From DATJPY01 sp035506135 (GTDB lineage: Bacteria; Myxococcota_A; UBA9160; PR03): 64,000 bases of DNA. Position 1 is the stretch's first letter. Each line of letters begins with the position of its first letter. The stretch is taken from positions 17,206 to 81,205 of the forward strand of contig DATJPY010000105.1 in assembly GCA_035506135.1 (NCBI GenBank), given 5' to 3'. Shown piece after piece: positions 39,268 to 49,471 of the stretch. The notes under the pieces were generated by a model. It worked only from the letters and a program-made list of their open reading frames with translations. It did not search any database and had not been told where the DNA came from. The position numbers were made by a program, and so were the translations under genes.

Positions 39268-40815
39268 TCAGAGACGGCGGCGGGACGGCGACTTGCGCCG
39301 GTCGATCGGCGACACCGAGGGTGGCACGGGCAGCAGCACCGTGACGCGCGTCCCGCGCCCCGGCTCGCTCTCGATCTCGAGCCCGCCGCCCTGCGCGCGC
39401 ACCAGACCCATCACCTCGCAGAGGCCGAGCCCGCGCCCCGGCGACTTGGTGGTGAAGAACGGCTCGAGGATGCGCGCGCGCGTCTCGGCGTCCATCCCGC
39501 AGCCGGCGTCGCGAACCTCGAGGTAGACGTAGCGGCCGGGAGCCAGCGCATCCGGCGGCTGCACGCGCGCCAGCCGCGCCTCGTCGACCTCGGTGGCGCC
39601 GGTGCGCAGGGTGATGGTGCCGCCCGCTTCGCCGAGCGCGTCGGCCGCGTTCCGCACCAGGCCGAGCGCCACGCGCCGCACCTGCACACCGTCGACGAGC
39701 GCGCGCGGCAGCCGCGCCGGCAGGTCGTAGGTCAACGCCACGGCGGCGCCGACCTCCTTCTCGAGCCGGTCCGAGATCTCCATCACCAGGGCGGAGAGGT
39801 CGACCGGGCGCGCGATCGCGCGCCGCTTGCCGACGAAGGCGAGGAGCTGCTCGGTGAGCGCGCGGATGCGGAGCCCGGCGCGGCGGATCGCCGCCGTATG
39901 GCCCGCGCGGCCGCCCGCCTCGGGGCCCTGCGCAAGCGCCTGGTCCGCCGACTCCACGATCGTCCCCGACAGCTCGGAGAGCCGATGTGCCACGCCCTCC
40001 GCGAGCGCGAACAGGCTCTCGCGCCGGCGCGTCTCTCGCACCCGGTCGGCGTGGCGCCGTCGCTCCTCCTCGGCGCGCCGCCGATGCGTGAGGTCGCGGC
40101 CCACGAGCTGGATCGCGGGCTCGCCTTCGAACAGGACCCGCGCGCCGGCCACCTCGACCTCGACGACCGAGCCGTCGAGGCGGAGGAGCTTCTCCTCGAG
40201 CCGGTAGCCGGGCTCGCCGGTCTCCTCCATCTTGCGCACCCGCTCGGCCACGATCCCGTGGAAGTCGGCGTGCACGAAGTCCATGATCGGCCGGCCGAGC
40301 AGGTCCGCCGCGCTCTCCGCGCCGAGCAGCGCGATGCCGGCCGGATTGATGAAGCGGATGCAGCCGCCGCTGTGGACGACGATCGGCTCGGGGCACGACT
40401 CGACCAGGCGGCGGTAGCGATCCTCGCTCTCGGCGCGCGCTGCCTCCGCGCGACGCCGCTCGGTGACGTCGGTCACGACCGCGACGAAGCCGATCGCCGG
40501 AACCGGCTGGACGATTGCATCGACGCGACGCGGCCGCGCGCCGCGGCGCGCCAGGGGAAGCTCGAGGCGCGCCGGCTCGCCCGCCTCCAGGCGCGCACGC
40601 ACCGCGTCCAGGCTGCTCCGATCGACGCCCGCCGCGAGTGCCACTGCCACTGCGCGCCGGCCCACCAGCGCCGCCGCATCGAGACCGAAGGCGCGGATCG
40701 CCTCGCTCGCCCACTGGACGACGCCGTCCGCGCCCGCGATCACCATCGCGCTCTCGCCGTCCGCCCCCGGCGCCGTGCCGGCGCGCGACGACGCGGGGAA
40801 TGAGGGATTGCTCAC
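39268..40815 (-). CDS. PAS-PAS sensor histidine kinase (orphan)
   Basis: Signal-sensing kinase of 515 residues without transmembrane spans, so cytoplasmic. A first PAS-like domain (about 25-130) and a second (about 145-270, VVHSGGCIRFINPAGIALLG and VVEVEVAGARVLFEGEPAI) precede a coiled segment. The dimer helix carries SLFALAEGVAHRLSEL (His), followed by a catalytic domain with RNAADALGEA (N box), EVRDAGCGMD (G1) and EPFFTTKSPGRGLGLCEV (G2). The GVAHRL phosphoacceptor context differs from the usual GxAHDFNN. GTG 40815 has GGAGG upstream. No response regulator is adjacent; it diverges from fumarase. Confidence 0.87.
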   Translation of the reverse strand: MSNPSFPASSRAGTAPGADGESAMVIAGADGVVQWASEAIRAFGLDAAALVGRRAVAVALAAGVDRSSLDAVRARLEAGEPARLELPLARRGARPRRVDAIVQPVPAIGFVAVVTDVTERRRAEAARAESEDRYRRLVESCPEPIVVHSGGCIRFINPAGIALLGAESAADLLGRPIMDFVHADFHGIVAERVRKMEETGEPGYRLEEKLLRLDGSVVEVEVAGARVLFEGEPAIQLVGRDLTHRRRAEEERRRHADRVRETRRRESLFALAEGVAHRLSELSGTIVESADQALAQGPEAGGRAGHTAAIRRAGLRIRALTEQLLAFVGKRRAIARPVDLSALVMEISDRLEKEVGAAVALTYDLPARLPRALVDGVQVRRVALGLVRNAADALGEAGGTITLRTGATEVDEARLARVQPPDALAPGRYVYLEVRDAGCGMDAETRARILEPFFTTKSPGRGLGLCEVMGLVRAQGGGLEIESEPGRGTRVTVLLPVPPSVSPIDRRKSPSRRRL

Positions 40816-40914
40816 GGAGCCTCCGGTGCGGGCGCGGGATCGGCAGTTCGGGAGAGGCGCGAGCGTACCACGACGGGATCGCCCTCCGCTATCCTGCCCG
40901 CGCCAGGAGCATCC

Positions 40915-42540
<1,626 letters not shown>

Positions 42541-42560
42541 CCGGGCCCCGCCGCCGGCTC

Positions 42561-42902
42561 CTACTGGATTCGACTTCGCCCCGCGAAGCCTTCCTCGTAC
42601 GAGTGGAAGTACTCGAGGCGCTCCTCGGGCCAGCGCCAGCAGTAGTACCCGCTGCCGTTGTCGAAGTCGACGAGCCAGACGCCCTTCACCTCGGCGCCGA
42701 GCGCCTCCATCTCCTTGGCCCAGCGCTCCACGACCGCCTGGATGCGCCCGTCGATCGCCGTGCGCTGGGCGGGGTCCGCGCCTTCGCGCTCGAGCACGAG
42801 CGCCTCGGTGCGCTCCGCGGCGCGCTCGGTGCGCGTCCGCACGTCGTCCAGCACTGCGCGCGCGCCCTCGAGCGTCCAGCGGCGCTCGCCGGGAGATCTC
42901 AC
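42561..42902 (-). CDS. DUF2203 family protein
   Basis: A small cytoplasmic protein of 113 residues. The C-terminal half has the DUF2203 signature (KGVWLVDFDNGSGYYCWRW, LEYFHSYEEGFAGR); the N-terminal half is a helical coil (RTERAAERTEALVLEREG, QAVVERWAKEMEALG). GTG 42902 overlaps the mlaD stop, so translation is coupled to the lipid transport genes. The function of DUF2203 is unknown. Confidence 0.85.
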   Translation of the reverse strand: MRSPGERRWTLEGARAVLDDVRTRTERAAERTEALVLEREGADPAQRTAIDGRIQAVVERWAKEMEALGAEVKGVWLVDFDNGSGYYCWRWPEERLEYFHSYEEGFAGRSRIQ

Positions 42903-43849
42903 GGCTGCTTGCCCTCCTCGTCGGTCGAGAGCCGCACCAGCGACCGCACCAGCACGCTGCGCTGTGCGCCGCCCACGAGCTGCTTCAGGTCGTCATACAG
43001 CGTAGGGTCGGCCACGAGCAGGCCGAGCGTCCCCTCGCCGCGGTCGATCTTGCCGAGCACGCTGTTCAGGTGCTCGGCCGCCTGCAGCGTCTGCGCCACG
43101 ACGTCGCCCTTGGGAGCCGGCTCGTAGATCAGCGAGTGGAGGAGGCCGTCGCCCTCCGACACGTTGCGCAGCGCGCTCTCGAGCATCGCGAGCGAGCGGT
43201 CGAGGCTCTCGAGGCCCCGCCCCTCCGTGGGCTCGTAGACCAGGCTGTGCAGCAGCCCCTTGCCCTCGCGGATCTGGATCGCGACGTCGGCGAGGGCGCG
43301 CGCGGCATCGGCGATGTGGGCCGCGCCCATCTGCTTGCCGAAGTCCTGCACGACCTGGTTCAGGTTCGACGCGAGCGCAGCCACGTCGTCGAGTGCCTGC
43401 GTGCCCTTCGCCATCACGTCGGAGATGTCGAGCGGCGTCGCGGTGCGCAGCTCCGCGCCGTCGCCGAGCACCTGGCCCTCCGGCGTCCCGAGCGTGACCT
43501 CGATGTAGCGGTCGCCGAGCAGGCCCATCGTGCCGATCGTCGCCTGCGAGTCGCTGCGGATGCGGTCCTGCACCGCGGCCTCGACCGAGAGATCCACCCG
43601 GATCGGCGGCTCGCTCGCGCCGAGCGGCGAGAATCCGACCGCCTCGACACTGCCGACGTCCTTCCCGGCGAGCCGGACCGGCGCGCCCTGCACGAGGCCC
43701 TGCACGCTCTGGAAGTGGGCGACCAGCCGGTAGCGCGGCTTCCAGAAGCCGCGCTCCGCCGTGAGCGACAGCACCGCGACGCCGAAGGCGATCAGCGCCG
43801 CGAGCGCGAAGAGCCCCACCCAGAGGCTGGTGCGGCGATCAGCGTCCAT
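42899..43849 (-). CDS. mlaD: MlaD/MCE-domain protein
   Basis: Substrate-binding protein of an Mla-type lipid transporter, 316 residues. One N-terminal membrane span (LWVGLFALAALIAFGVAVL) precedes the MCE domain (YRLVAHFQSVQGLVQGAPVRLAGKDVGSV). A long helical C-terminal region follows (DVMAKGTQALDDVAALASNL and onward) that is longer than in E. coli MlaD. It works with MlaE (permease) and MlaF (ATPase), whose genes precede it. The ATG at 43849 overlaps the mlaF end by 11 bases. No mlaC or mlaA is present. Confidence 0.92.
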   Translation of the reverse strand: MDADRRTSLWVGLFALAALIAFGVAVLSLTAERGFWKPRYRLVAHFQSVQGLVQGAPVRLAGKDVGSVEAVGFSPLGASEPPIRVDLSVEAAVQDRIRSDSQATIGTMGLLGDRYIEVTLGTPEGQVLGDGAELRTATPLDISDVMAKGTQALDDVAALASNLNQVVQDFGKQMGAAHIADAARALADVAIQIREGKGLLHSLVYEPTEGRGLESLDRSLAMLESALRNVSEGDGLLHSLIYEPAPKGDVVAQTLQAAEHLNSVLGKIDRGEGTLGLLVADPTLYDDLKQLVGGAQRSVLVRSLVRLSTDEEGKQP

Positions 43850-44639
43850 GAGCCTGCTCCTCCCCGGCCGCTTCGGCGGCCGCCTCGTGCGCGCCCTGCA
43901 GGAAGGCGCGCACCGCAGGATGCGACGAGGCGCGCATCTCGTCGACCGAGCCCTCGGCCGCGATGCGCCCGCCCGAGAGCAGCGCGACGCGGTCGGAGAC
44001 GGCGAAGCAGAGCTCGAGGTCGTGCGTCACCACCACCGAGGTGACGCGCAGCCGCCGCGCGAGCTCGGCGATCAGCGCGCCGATGCGCCGCGCGTTGGCC
44101 GGATCGAGCCCGGTGGTCGGCTCGTCGTAGAGCACGAGCTCGGGCTCGAGCGCGATGGCGCGCGCGACGCCGACCCGCTTGCGCATGCCTCCCGAGAGCT
44201 CCTCCGGGAGCCGCTCGGCGACCGCGTCGCCCACCAGCCCCACCGCGTCGAGGCAGCCCGCCACGCGGCGCGCCAGCTCGCCCTCGCCGAGATCGAGGTG
44301 CTCGCGCAGCGGGTAGGCGACGTTCTCGAAGACGGTCAGCGAGTCGAACAGCGCCGAGCTCTGGAACACCACGCCGCAACGGCGCCGGATCGGGACCCAG
44401 GCCGACTCGCCGAGCGACGTCACCTCGGTGCCGAGCACCCAGACGCGGCCCGCGTCGGGCGACAGGAGTCCGATCATGTGCTTCAGGCACACCGACTTGC
44501 CCGCCCCGGAGCCGCCGAGGATGGTGAGCGTCTCGCCGCGGCGGACCGCGAGATCGACGCCGCGCAGCACCGGATGGCCCGCGAAGCTCTTGTGCACGCC
44601 GCGCAGCTCGACGGCGCGGGCGGGCTCGGCCGCGGTCAT
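43839..44639 (-). CDS. mlaF: Lipid transport ABC ATPase MlaF
   Basis: ATPase of the Mla ABC transporter, 266 residues. Walker A is LGGSGAGKSVCLKHMIG, Q-loop GVVFQSSALFDSLTV, signature ELSGGMRKRVGVARA, and Walker B ELVLYDEPTTGLDP, then the switch His VVVTHDLELCF. ATG 44639 overlaps the mlaE stop (ATGA). It ends with a short Ala/Glu-rich tail. Confidence 0.95.
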   Translation of the reverse strand: MTAAEPARAVELRGVHKSFAGHPVLRGVDLAVRRGETLTILGGSGAGKSVCLKHMIGLLSPDAGRVWVLGTEVTSLGESAWVPIRRRCGVVFQSSALFDSLTVFENVAYPLREHLDLGEGELARRVAGCLDAVGLVGDAVAERLPEELSGGMRKRVGVARAIALEPELVLYDEPTTGLDPANARRIGALIAELARRLRVTSVVVTHDLELCFAVSDRVALLSGGRIAAEGSVDEMRASSHPAVRAFLQGAHEAAAEAAGEEQAHGR

Positions 44640-45415
44640 AGCGCGAGCAGCACCTTGGTCAGGAAGAAGTCGGCGACCAGCACCGCGATCGACGAGCTCA
44701 CCACCGCGCGCGTCGTCGCGCGCCCGACCCCGACGGTGCCGCCGCGGGTCCCGAGCCCCATGTAGCAGCCGATCCAGCCGATGATGGCGCCGAAGAAGAA
44801 GGTCTTCACGATCCCCGACACCAGGTCCTCCACGGTCGAATTGTAGGTGACCGTGCGCAGGAAGAAGTGGGCGGGGATCCCGTACTGCGTGGCGGCGACG
44901 AGCATTCCGCCGGCGATGCCGAGGACGTCGGCGAACACGGCCAGGAGCGGCAGCGACAGGACCGCGGCCGCGACGCGCGGCAGCACGAGCTTCTGCAGCG
45001 GGTCGGCGCCCATCGCGCGGATCGCGTCGACCTGCTCCGTCACCTTCATCGAGGCGAGCTCGGCGGTGATGCCGGCGCCGACGCGGCCGGCGAACATCAC
45101 CGCCGCCAGCGCCGGCCCGAGCTCGCGCAGGAGCGCGAGCGCGAGCACGCCGCCGACGTAGGGCTTGGCGCCGAAGCGCTCCAGCGCGAACGCGGTCTGG
45201 AGCGAGAACACCATGCCGGTGAAGGTCGCCGTCACCGCGACGATCGCGGTGGAGCGCACGCCGATGAGCCGCATCTGCCAGAGCAGCTCGGCGAGCGGCG
45301 GGCGCCGGCGCCCCAGCGCGCGCAGCGTGCCGCCGATCAGGCGCACGAAGTCGCCGAGCCCCTCGGCGGACGCGAGCACGCGGTCGCCGAGGCGGGTGGC
45401 GAGCGAGCCCGTCAC
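44636..45415 (-). CDS. mlaE: Lipid transport permease MlaE
   Basis: Inner-membrane permease of the Mla system, 259 residues. Five to six hydrophobic segments are visible. Motifs are GVRSTAIVAVTATFTGMVFSLQ, LRELGPALAAVMFAGRVGAG, ITAELASMKVTEQVDAIRAMG and FFFGAIIGWIGCYMGL, characteristic of the MlaE family. GTG 45415 overlaps the stop of the upstream lipoprotein gene (GTGA). Confidence 0.94.
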   Translation of the reverse strand: MTGSLATRLGDRVLASAEGLGDFVRLIGGTLRALGRRRPPLAELLWQMRLIGVRSTAIVAVTATFTGMVFSLQTAFALERFGAKPYVGGVLALALLRELGPALAAVMFAGRVGAGITAELASMKVTEQVDAIRAMGADPLQKLVLPRVAAAVLSLPLLAVFADVLGIAGGMLVAATQYGIPAHFFLRTVTYNSTVEDLVSGIVKTFFFGAIIGWIGCYMGLGTRGGTVGVGRATTRAVVSSSIAVLVADFFLTKVLLAL

Positions 45416-46023
45416 TTCGCCCGCCCCGCCGGTGCCGGCGGCGCCCGGAAGCTCCCCCACCACGCGTCGAAGTCGGCCTCCGCCGCCGGCCAGTCGCCTC
45501 GCGCGGCCAGCACGAAGTCGTACACGCAGTGCGCGTCGACGCGGGTCACGGTCTTCACCCGGACCGGCTGCGGGTCGGGAGCGGCGGGTGCCGGCGGCGC
45601 TCCCTGCGGCCGATCGGCGCCCGCCCCTCGCGCTCGATCGAGCGCGAGGCCGCCGGGCCCGTCCGCGCCGGCGTCGAAGACCTGTGCCCATCCCGGGCGA
45701 CCATCGACCATGACCTCGCCCTGTTCGCGCACGCGGGCGTCGGGAACGCCGATGCGAAGCCCGCGGGCCAGGATCTCGGGCGGCGCGAGCGGCCCGCCGC
45801 AGTGGACCTCGACGCTCAGCAGCTCGCCGTCCGATCCCCGAAGCGCCAGGTCGGCGCCCTCGACGCGGATGCGGGTCCAGTGCGCCGCGCCGCCAGGCGG
45901 CAACGCGATCGACCAGCCGAGATCGCGATCGCGATACGCGGACCCCTCGAGGACGGGGCCGCCGCCGCAGGCTCCGGTCGCGAGCAGCGCCCCGACGACG
46001 ATCGCGCCGCGCACCCCGTCCAT
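45412..46023 (-). CDS. Putative lipoprotein upstream of mlaE
   Basis: A 203-residue protein with an N-terminal signal (RGAIVVGALLATGAC) whose cysteine is a plausible lipidation site. The mature part has an 'SAYRDRDLGWSIALPPGG' start, as in small periplasmic lipoproteins, then VDGRPGWAQVFDAGAD, a Pro/Ala segment, and DFDAWWGSFRA at the end. Its gene is coupled to mlaE, so it may be an accessory of the lipid transport system, but no MlaC or MlaA similarity is evident. The ATG at 46023 has no strong ribosome site. Confidence 0.75.
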   Translation of the reverse strand: MDGVRGAIVVGALLATGACGGGPVLEGSAYRDRDLGWSIALPPGGAAHWTRIRVEGADLALRGSDGELLSVEVHCGGPLAPPEILARGLRIGVPDARVREQGEVMVDGRPGWAQVFDAGADGPGGLALDRARGAGADRPQGAPPAPAAPDPQPVRVKTVTRVDAHCVYDFVLAARGDWPAAEADFDAWWGSFRAPPAPAGRAK

Positions 46024-46108
46024 CGCGCGCCAGAGTACCCGATCCGCCCGGCGTCTTGACGCGATCCGGCGGACGGCCTTCCCTCGCGCCGTGGAGCCGA
46101 TCGATCCG

Positions 46109-46717
46109 ATGCGCGCGGCGGACCGCACACCGGCCGACCGCACCCTGGTGTTGGGCAGCAGCTCCCCGCGGCGCCGCGAGCTCCTGGCGCGCGCAGGCGT
46201 GCCCTTCGAGGTCTCCGCGGCGGGAATCGACGAGCGCGCGCAGCCCGGCGAGGCGCCCGAGGCGCTCGCCCTGCGGCTCGCGTGCGAGAAGGCGCTGGCC
46301 GTCGCCCGGCGGCTCGCGCCGCATGCGCCGAGGCTCGTCCTCGGCGCCGACACCATCGTGGTTCTCGAAGGCGACGTGCTCGGCAAGCCGACCGACGCGC
46401 GCGATGCCGAGCGCCTGCTCGGACGCCTGGTCGGCCGCGCGCACCGCGTCCTCACCGGCGTCGCGGTCGTGGCGAGCGACCGGCTCGCGCCGGCGAGCTG
46501 CGTGGTCGAGAGCCGCGTCGTGATGCGACCCGCCTCGCACGACGAGATCCGGCGCTACGTCGCGAGCGGCGAGCCGCTCGACAAGGCGGGCGCCTACGCC
46601 GCCCAGGGCGAGGGGCGGCGCTTCATCGAGCGCATCGACGGAAGCGAGAGCAACGTGATCGGGCTCCCGCTCGAAGAGACGCTCGCGCTGCTGCGCGGCG
46701 CCGGGCTCCACGTCTGA
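46109..46717 (+). CDS. maf: Maf-like nucleotide pyrophosphatase
   Basis: Hydrolyses non-canonical nucleoside triphosphates; some members inhibit septum formation. The 202-residue protein has LVLGSSSPRRRELLARAG, GADTIVVLEGDVLGKP, LLGRLVGRAHRVLTGVAVV, and EPLDKAGAYAAQGEGRRFIERIDGSESNVIGLP. ATG 46109 fits the family start; a GTG at 46091 is in frame. The stop overlaps the start of the seven-codon ORF 46717-46740. Confidence 0.93.
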   Translation: MRAADRTPADRTLVLGSSSPRRRELLARAGVPFEVSAAGIDERAQPGEAPEALALRLACEKALAVARRLAPHAPRLVLGADTIVVLEGDVLGKPTDARDAERLLGRLVGRAHRVLTGVAVVASDRLAPASCVVESRVVMRPASHDEIRRYVASGEPLDKAGAYAAQGEGRRFIERIDGSESNVIGLPLEETLALLRGAGLHV

Positions 46718-46740
46718 TGCGCGGGCGCTGCATTCCTTGA
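46717..46740 (+). promoter_or_regulatory. Seven-codon relay ORF between maf and yggS
   Basis: ATG CGC GGG CGC TGC ATT CCT TGA (product MRGRCIP). Its ATG shares one base with the maf stop (TGATG), and its TGA overlaps the TTG start of yggS (TTGA). It thus links two stop-start junctions and may carry terminating ribosomes from maf to yggS. It could also be chance; yggS has no clear ribosome site of its own. Confidence 0.45.
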
Positions 46741-47462
46741 GCGCGGCGGACGAAGAGGAGGCGCTGCGCGAGCGGCTCCGCGCGCTGCGCGCGCGCGTCG
46801 AGGCCGCGGCGCGGCGCGCGGGGCGCGACCCCGCGGCGGTGCGCATCGTGGGCGCCGCCAAGCGGCAGCCCGCCGCCCGGGTCGCGGCCGCGGTGCGCGC
46901 CGGGCTCCGGGACCTCGGTGAGAACTACGTTCAGGAAGCCATATCCAAGCAGGCGGAGATCAAGGAGATTCTCGGATCGGATCTCGCCGGCACCGTACGC
47001 TGGCACGGCATCGGCCACGTGCAGACCAACAAGGCGCGCGCGGCGGCGCTGGCGTTCGACCGGCTGCACACGCTCGACAGCCTGCGCCTGGCGGCCGCGC
47101 TCGACCGCGAGGCGGCGCGGGCGGGCCGGGTGCTCGACGCGCTGCTGCAGGTGAACCTCTCGGGCGAGCCGCAGAAGAGCGGCGCCACGGCGGACGCGCT
47201 ACCCGAGATCGTCGCCGGGCTCCGCGGCTTCGAGCACGTGCGGGCCGTTGGGCTGATGACGATGCCGGCTCCGGATCCCGAGGCGGCGCGCCCGGTCTTC
47301 GCCCGGCTGCGGGAGCTCGCCGGGGCGCTGCGCGCGCGCGCGGGAGGCGAGCATCTCGTGGAGCTCTCGATGGGCATGTCGGACGACTTCGAGGTCGCCG
47401 TCGAAGAGGGCGCCACCTGGATCCGCATCGGGACCGCGCTCTTCGGCCGCAGGGAGGAATAG
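46737..47462 (+). CDS. yggS: YggS family PLP homeostasis protein
   Basis: Pyridoxal 5'-phosphate-binding protein that buffers PLP and affects amino acid balance, 241 residues. The PLP lysine region is VGAAKRQPAARV (VGVSK in most relatives), with LGENYVQEA, HGIGHVQTNKARAA (HxxGxxQxNK) and the closing LSMGMSDDFEVAVEEGATWIRIGTALFG. TTG 46737 is the best start, coupled to a seven-codon ORF. It lies before proC, a common arrangement. Confidence 0.93.
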   Translation: MSAADEEEALRERLRALRARVEAAARRAGRDPAAVRIVGAAKRQPAARVAAAVRAGLRDLGENYVQEAISKQAEIKEILGSDLAGTVRWHGIGHVQTNKARAAALAFDRLHTLDSLRLAAALDREAARAGRVLDALLQVNLSGEPQKSGATADALPEIVAGLRGFEHVRAVGLMTMPAPDPEAARPVFARLRELAGALRARAGGEHLVELSMGMSDDFEVAVEEGATWIRIGTALFGRREE

Positions 47463-47464
47463 CC

Positions 47465-48295
47465 ATGGCAGGTCTCGAGTCGCGGCGCATCGGCTTTCTC
47501 GGTGCGGGGGCGATGGGCGAGGCGCTGGCCGGCGGGCTCGTCGCCGCGGGCGTCCCCGCCGATCACCTGCGCGCCGCCGACCCCGACGCGGCGCAGCGCG
47601 AGCGCATCGCGCGTGCCCTCGGCATCGAGGTCTCGGCCGAGAACGCGGCCGTGGTGCGCCAGAGCGACATCGTGGTGATCGCGGTGAAGCCGACCGTGGT
47701 GGCGCGGGCGCTCAACGGCCTGCGCAAGGAGGTGTCGGGCGCGCTCGGTGCGCCGCTCTGGATCTCGATCGCGGCCGGCGTGTCGCTCGCCCGCCTCGCG
47801 GCGGATCTGCCGCCCGGCGCGCGCATCGTGCGCGCGATGCCGAACACGCCCGCGCTGGTGCGCGCGGGCGCGACGGCCTTCGCCGCCAACCCGAGCGCCA
47901 CCGCCGCGGATCGCGCCACCGCGAAGGCGATCTTCGAGAGCGTCGGCTTCGCGTGGGAGGCGCCGGACGAGGCGCTGCTCGACGCGGTGACGGGCCTCTC
48001 GGGCAGCGGGCCCGCCTACGTGTTCGTCTTCCTCGAGGCGTTGGCCGACGCCGGCGTGCGAGCCGGCCTGCCCCGCGACGCGGCGCACCGGCTCGCCTGC
48101 CAGACGGTGCTCGGCGCGGCGAAGCTCGCGCTCGAGAGCGGCCAGCATCCGGGCCAGCTCAAGGACCGCGTCACCTCGCCCGGGGGCACCACCATCGCCG
48201 GCCTTGCGCGGCTCGAGGCCGGCGGCTTCCGCGCCGCCGTGCTGGAGGCCGTCGACGCCGCGGCGCGCCGCTCGCGCGAGCTCGGCGGGAGCTGA
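47465..48295 (+). CDS. proC: Pyrroline-5-carboxylate reductase
   Basis: Last step of proline synthesis, reduction of 1-pyrroline-5-carboxylate to proline with NAD(P)H. The 276-residue protein shows IGFLGAGAMGEALAGGLV (Rossmann start), VVIAVKPTVVARAL, RIVRAMPNTPALVRAGATAF and the C-terminal dimer motif LKDRVTSPGGTTIAGLARLEAGG. ATG 47465 has GGAGGA six bases upstream. It follows yggS, and a DivIVA-like gene follows, as in many Gram-positive and deltaproteobacterial genomes. Confidence 0.96.
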   Translation: MAGLESRRIGFLGAGAMGEALAGGLVAAGVPADHLRAADPDAAQRERIARALGIEVSAENAAVVRQSDIVVIAVKPTVVARALNGLRKEVSGALGAPLWISIAAGVSLARLAADLPPGARIVRAMPNTPALVRAGATAFAANPSATAADRATAKAIFESVGFAWEAPDEALLDAVTGLSGSGPAYVFVFLEALADAGVRAGLPRDAAHRLACQTVLGAAKLALESGQHPGQLKDRVTSPGGTTIAGLARLEAGGFRAAVLEAVDAAARRSRELGGS

Positions 48296-48381
48296 GCGCC
48301 CACCCGCGCTTCTGCTCAAGAAGACGCGGCGTTGCGTCGATTCCCTGCCACGGCCCGTACGCTCGCTTCGGGGGAGATCCT

Positions 48382-48960
48382 GTGCGCCTCTCGCCGCTCG
48401 ACGTTCAGAACCACCGCTTTGCCCAGCGCCTGCGCGGCTACGACCCGGACGAGGTCGACACCTTCAACCGCATGGTCGCCGAGGATTTCGAGCAGGTGAT
48501 CCGCGAGGCCGACGGGCTGCGCGATCGGGTGCGCCAGCTCGAGGCCCGCATCGCGGAGCTGTCCGCGCGCGAGGAGACGCTGCGCGACACTCTCGTGACG
48601 GCGCAGTCCGTGAGCGACGACCTGCGCCGGACCGCCGCGCGCGAGGCCGAGGTGACCCTCGCCGAGGCGGAGGTCAAGGCCGAGAAGGTGCTCGATGCGG
48701 CGCACCGCCGCGTCGCCAAGCTCGCCGAGGACATCCGCGAGATGCGCATGCTGCGGACGCGGCTGGCGGCCTCCGTCCGCTCCGCCATCGAGACGCATCT
48801 GGCCCTGCTGGAGGGGCTCGCCAGCGAGCTTCCCGAGGATCCGCTGCTCGACGGGAAGGTGGCCTTCATGGCCTCGAAGTCGCTGAAGCGTCCCGAGCCG
48901 GCCCCCGCGCCGGCCAAGCCCCCTGCCCCGGTGCGCAAGCCCGAGGCCGGGAGCGCTTGA
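48382..48960 (+). CDS. DivIVA-domain coiled-coil protein
   Basis: A 192-residue pole- or septum-associated scaffold. The N-terminal lipid-binding segment SPLDVQNHRFAQRLRGYDPDEVDTF matches the DivIVA domain, followed by a long coiled coil (about residues 35-150) and a Pro/Ala/Lys tail. GTG 48382 has a GGGGGAGA site. The role in this organism is inferred. Confidence 0.87.
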   Translation: MRLSPLDVQNHRFAQRLRGYDPDEVDTFNRMVAEDFEQVIREADGLRDRVRQLEARIAELSAREETLRDTLVTAQSVSDDLRRTAAREAEVTLAEAEVKAEKVLDAAHRRVAKLAEDIREMRMLRTRLAASVRSAIETHLALLEGLASELPEDPLLDGKVAFMASKSLKRPEPAPAPAKPPAPVRKPEAGSA

Positions 48961-49057
48961 CGTCGGCGGCTCCCGCCTTAGATCTCCACGGGTTGGCGGC
49001 CCGCGCATCGATTCGATAGAAACGGCCGCCGATGCGGTCGAAGGTCCTTCCAGCGCC

Positions 49058-49426
49058 ATGCCGATCTACGAGTACGCCTGCGAGAAGTGCGGCCACGAGT
49101 TCGAGCGGGAGCAGCGCATCACCGACGAGCCGGTGAAGACCTGCCCGTCGTGCCGCGCGCGCAAGGTGCGGCGGCTCATCTCCCGCACGGCCTTCGTGCT
49201 CAAGGGGAGCGGCTGGTACTCGGATCTGTACGCGAGCCCGAAGCCCGGCCAGAAGGAGGGCGCCTCCGGCGACAAGGAGGGCGCCGCGACCGGCAAGGAG
49301 GCGGCGGCGGAGAGCGCGGCCCCGTCGGGCGACTCCAAGCCCGCGTCCGACGGCAAGTCGGGCTCGGAGTCGAAGCCGGCGTCCAAGTCGAAGGGCAAGT
49401 CGAAGAAGCCGAAGGCCGCCGCCTGA
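49058..49426 (+). CDS. FmdB-type zinc ribbon protein
   Basis: Small putative regulator of 122 residues. The N-terminus IYEYACEKCGHEFEREQRI and CPSCRARKVRRLISRTAF forms a CxxC/CxxC zinc ribbon of the FmdB family. A short linker (VLKGSGWYSDLYA) leads to a low-complexity tail of Ser, Lys, Pro, Glu and Ala from residue about 62. ATG 49058 is clear; the ribosome site is weak. The function is unknown. Confidence 0.9.
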   Translation: MPIYEYACEKCGHEFEREQRITDEPVKTCPSCRARKVRRLISRTAFVLKGSGWYSDLYASPKPGQKEGASGDKEGAATGKEAAAESAAPSGDSKPASDGKSGSESKPASKSKGKSKKPKAAA

Positions 49427-49471
49427 GCGGCGCAGCGTCTTCTCCGGGGCAAGTCGAGCGCCCAGAGTACG

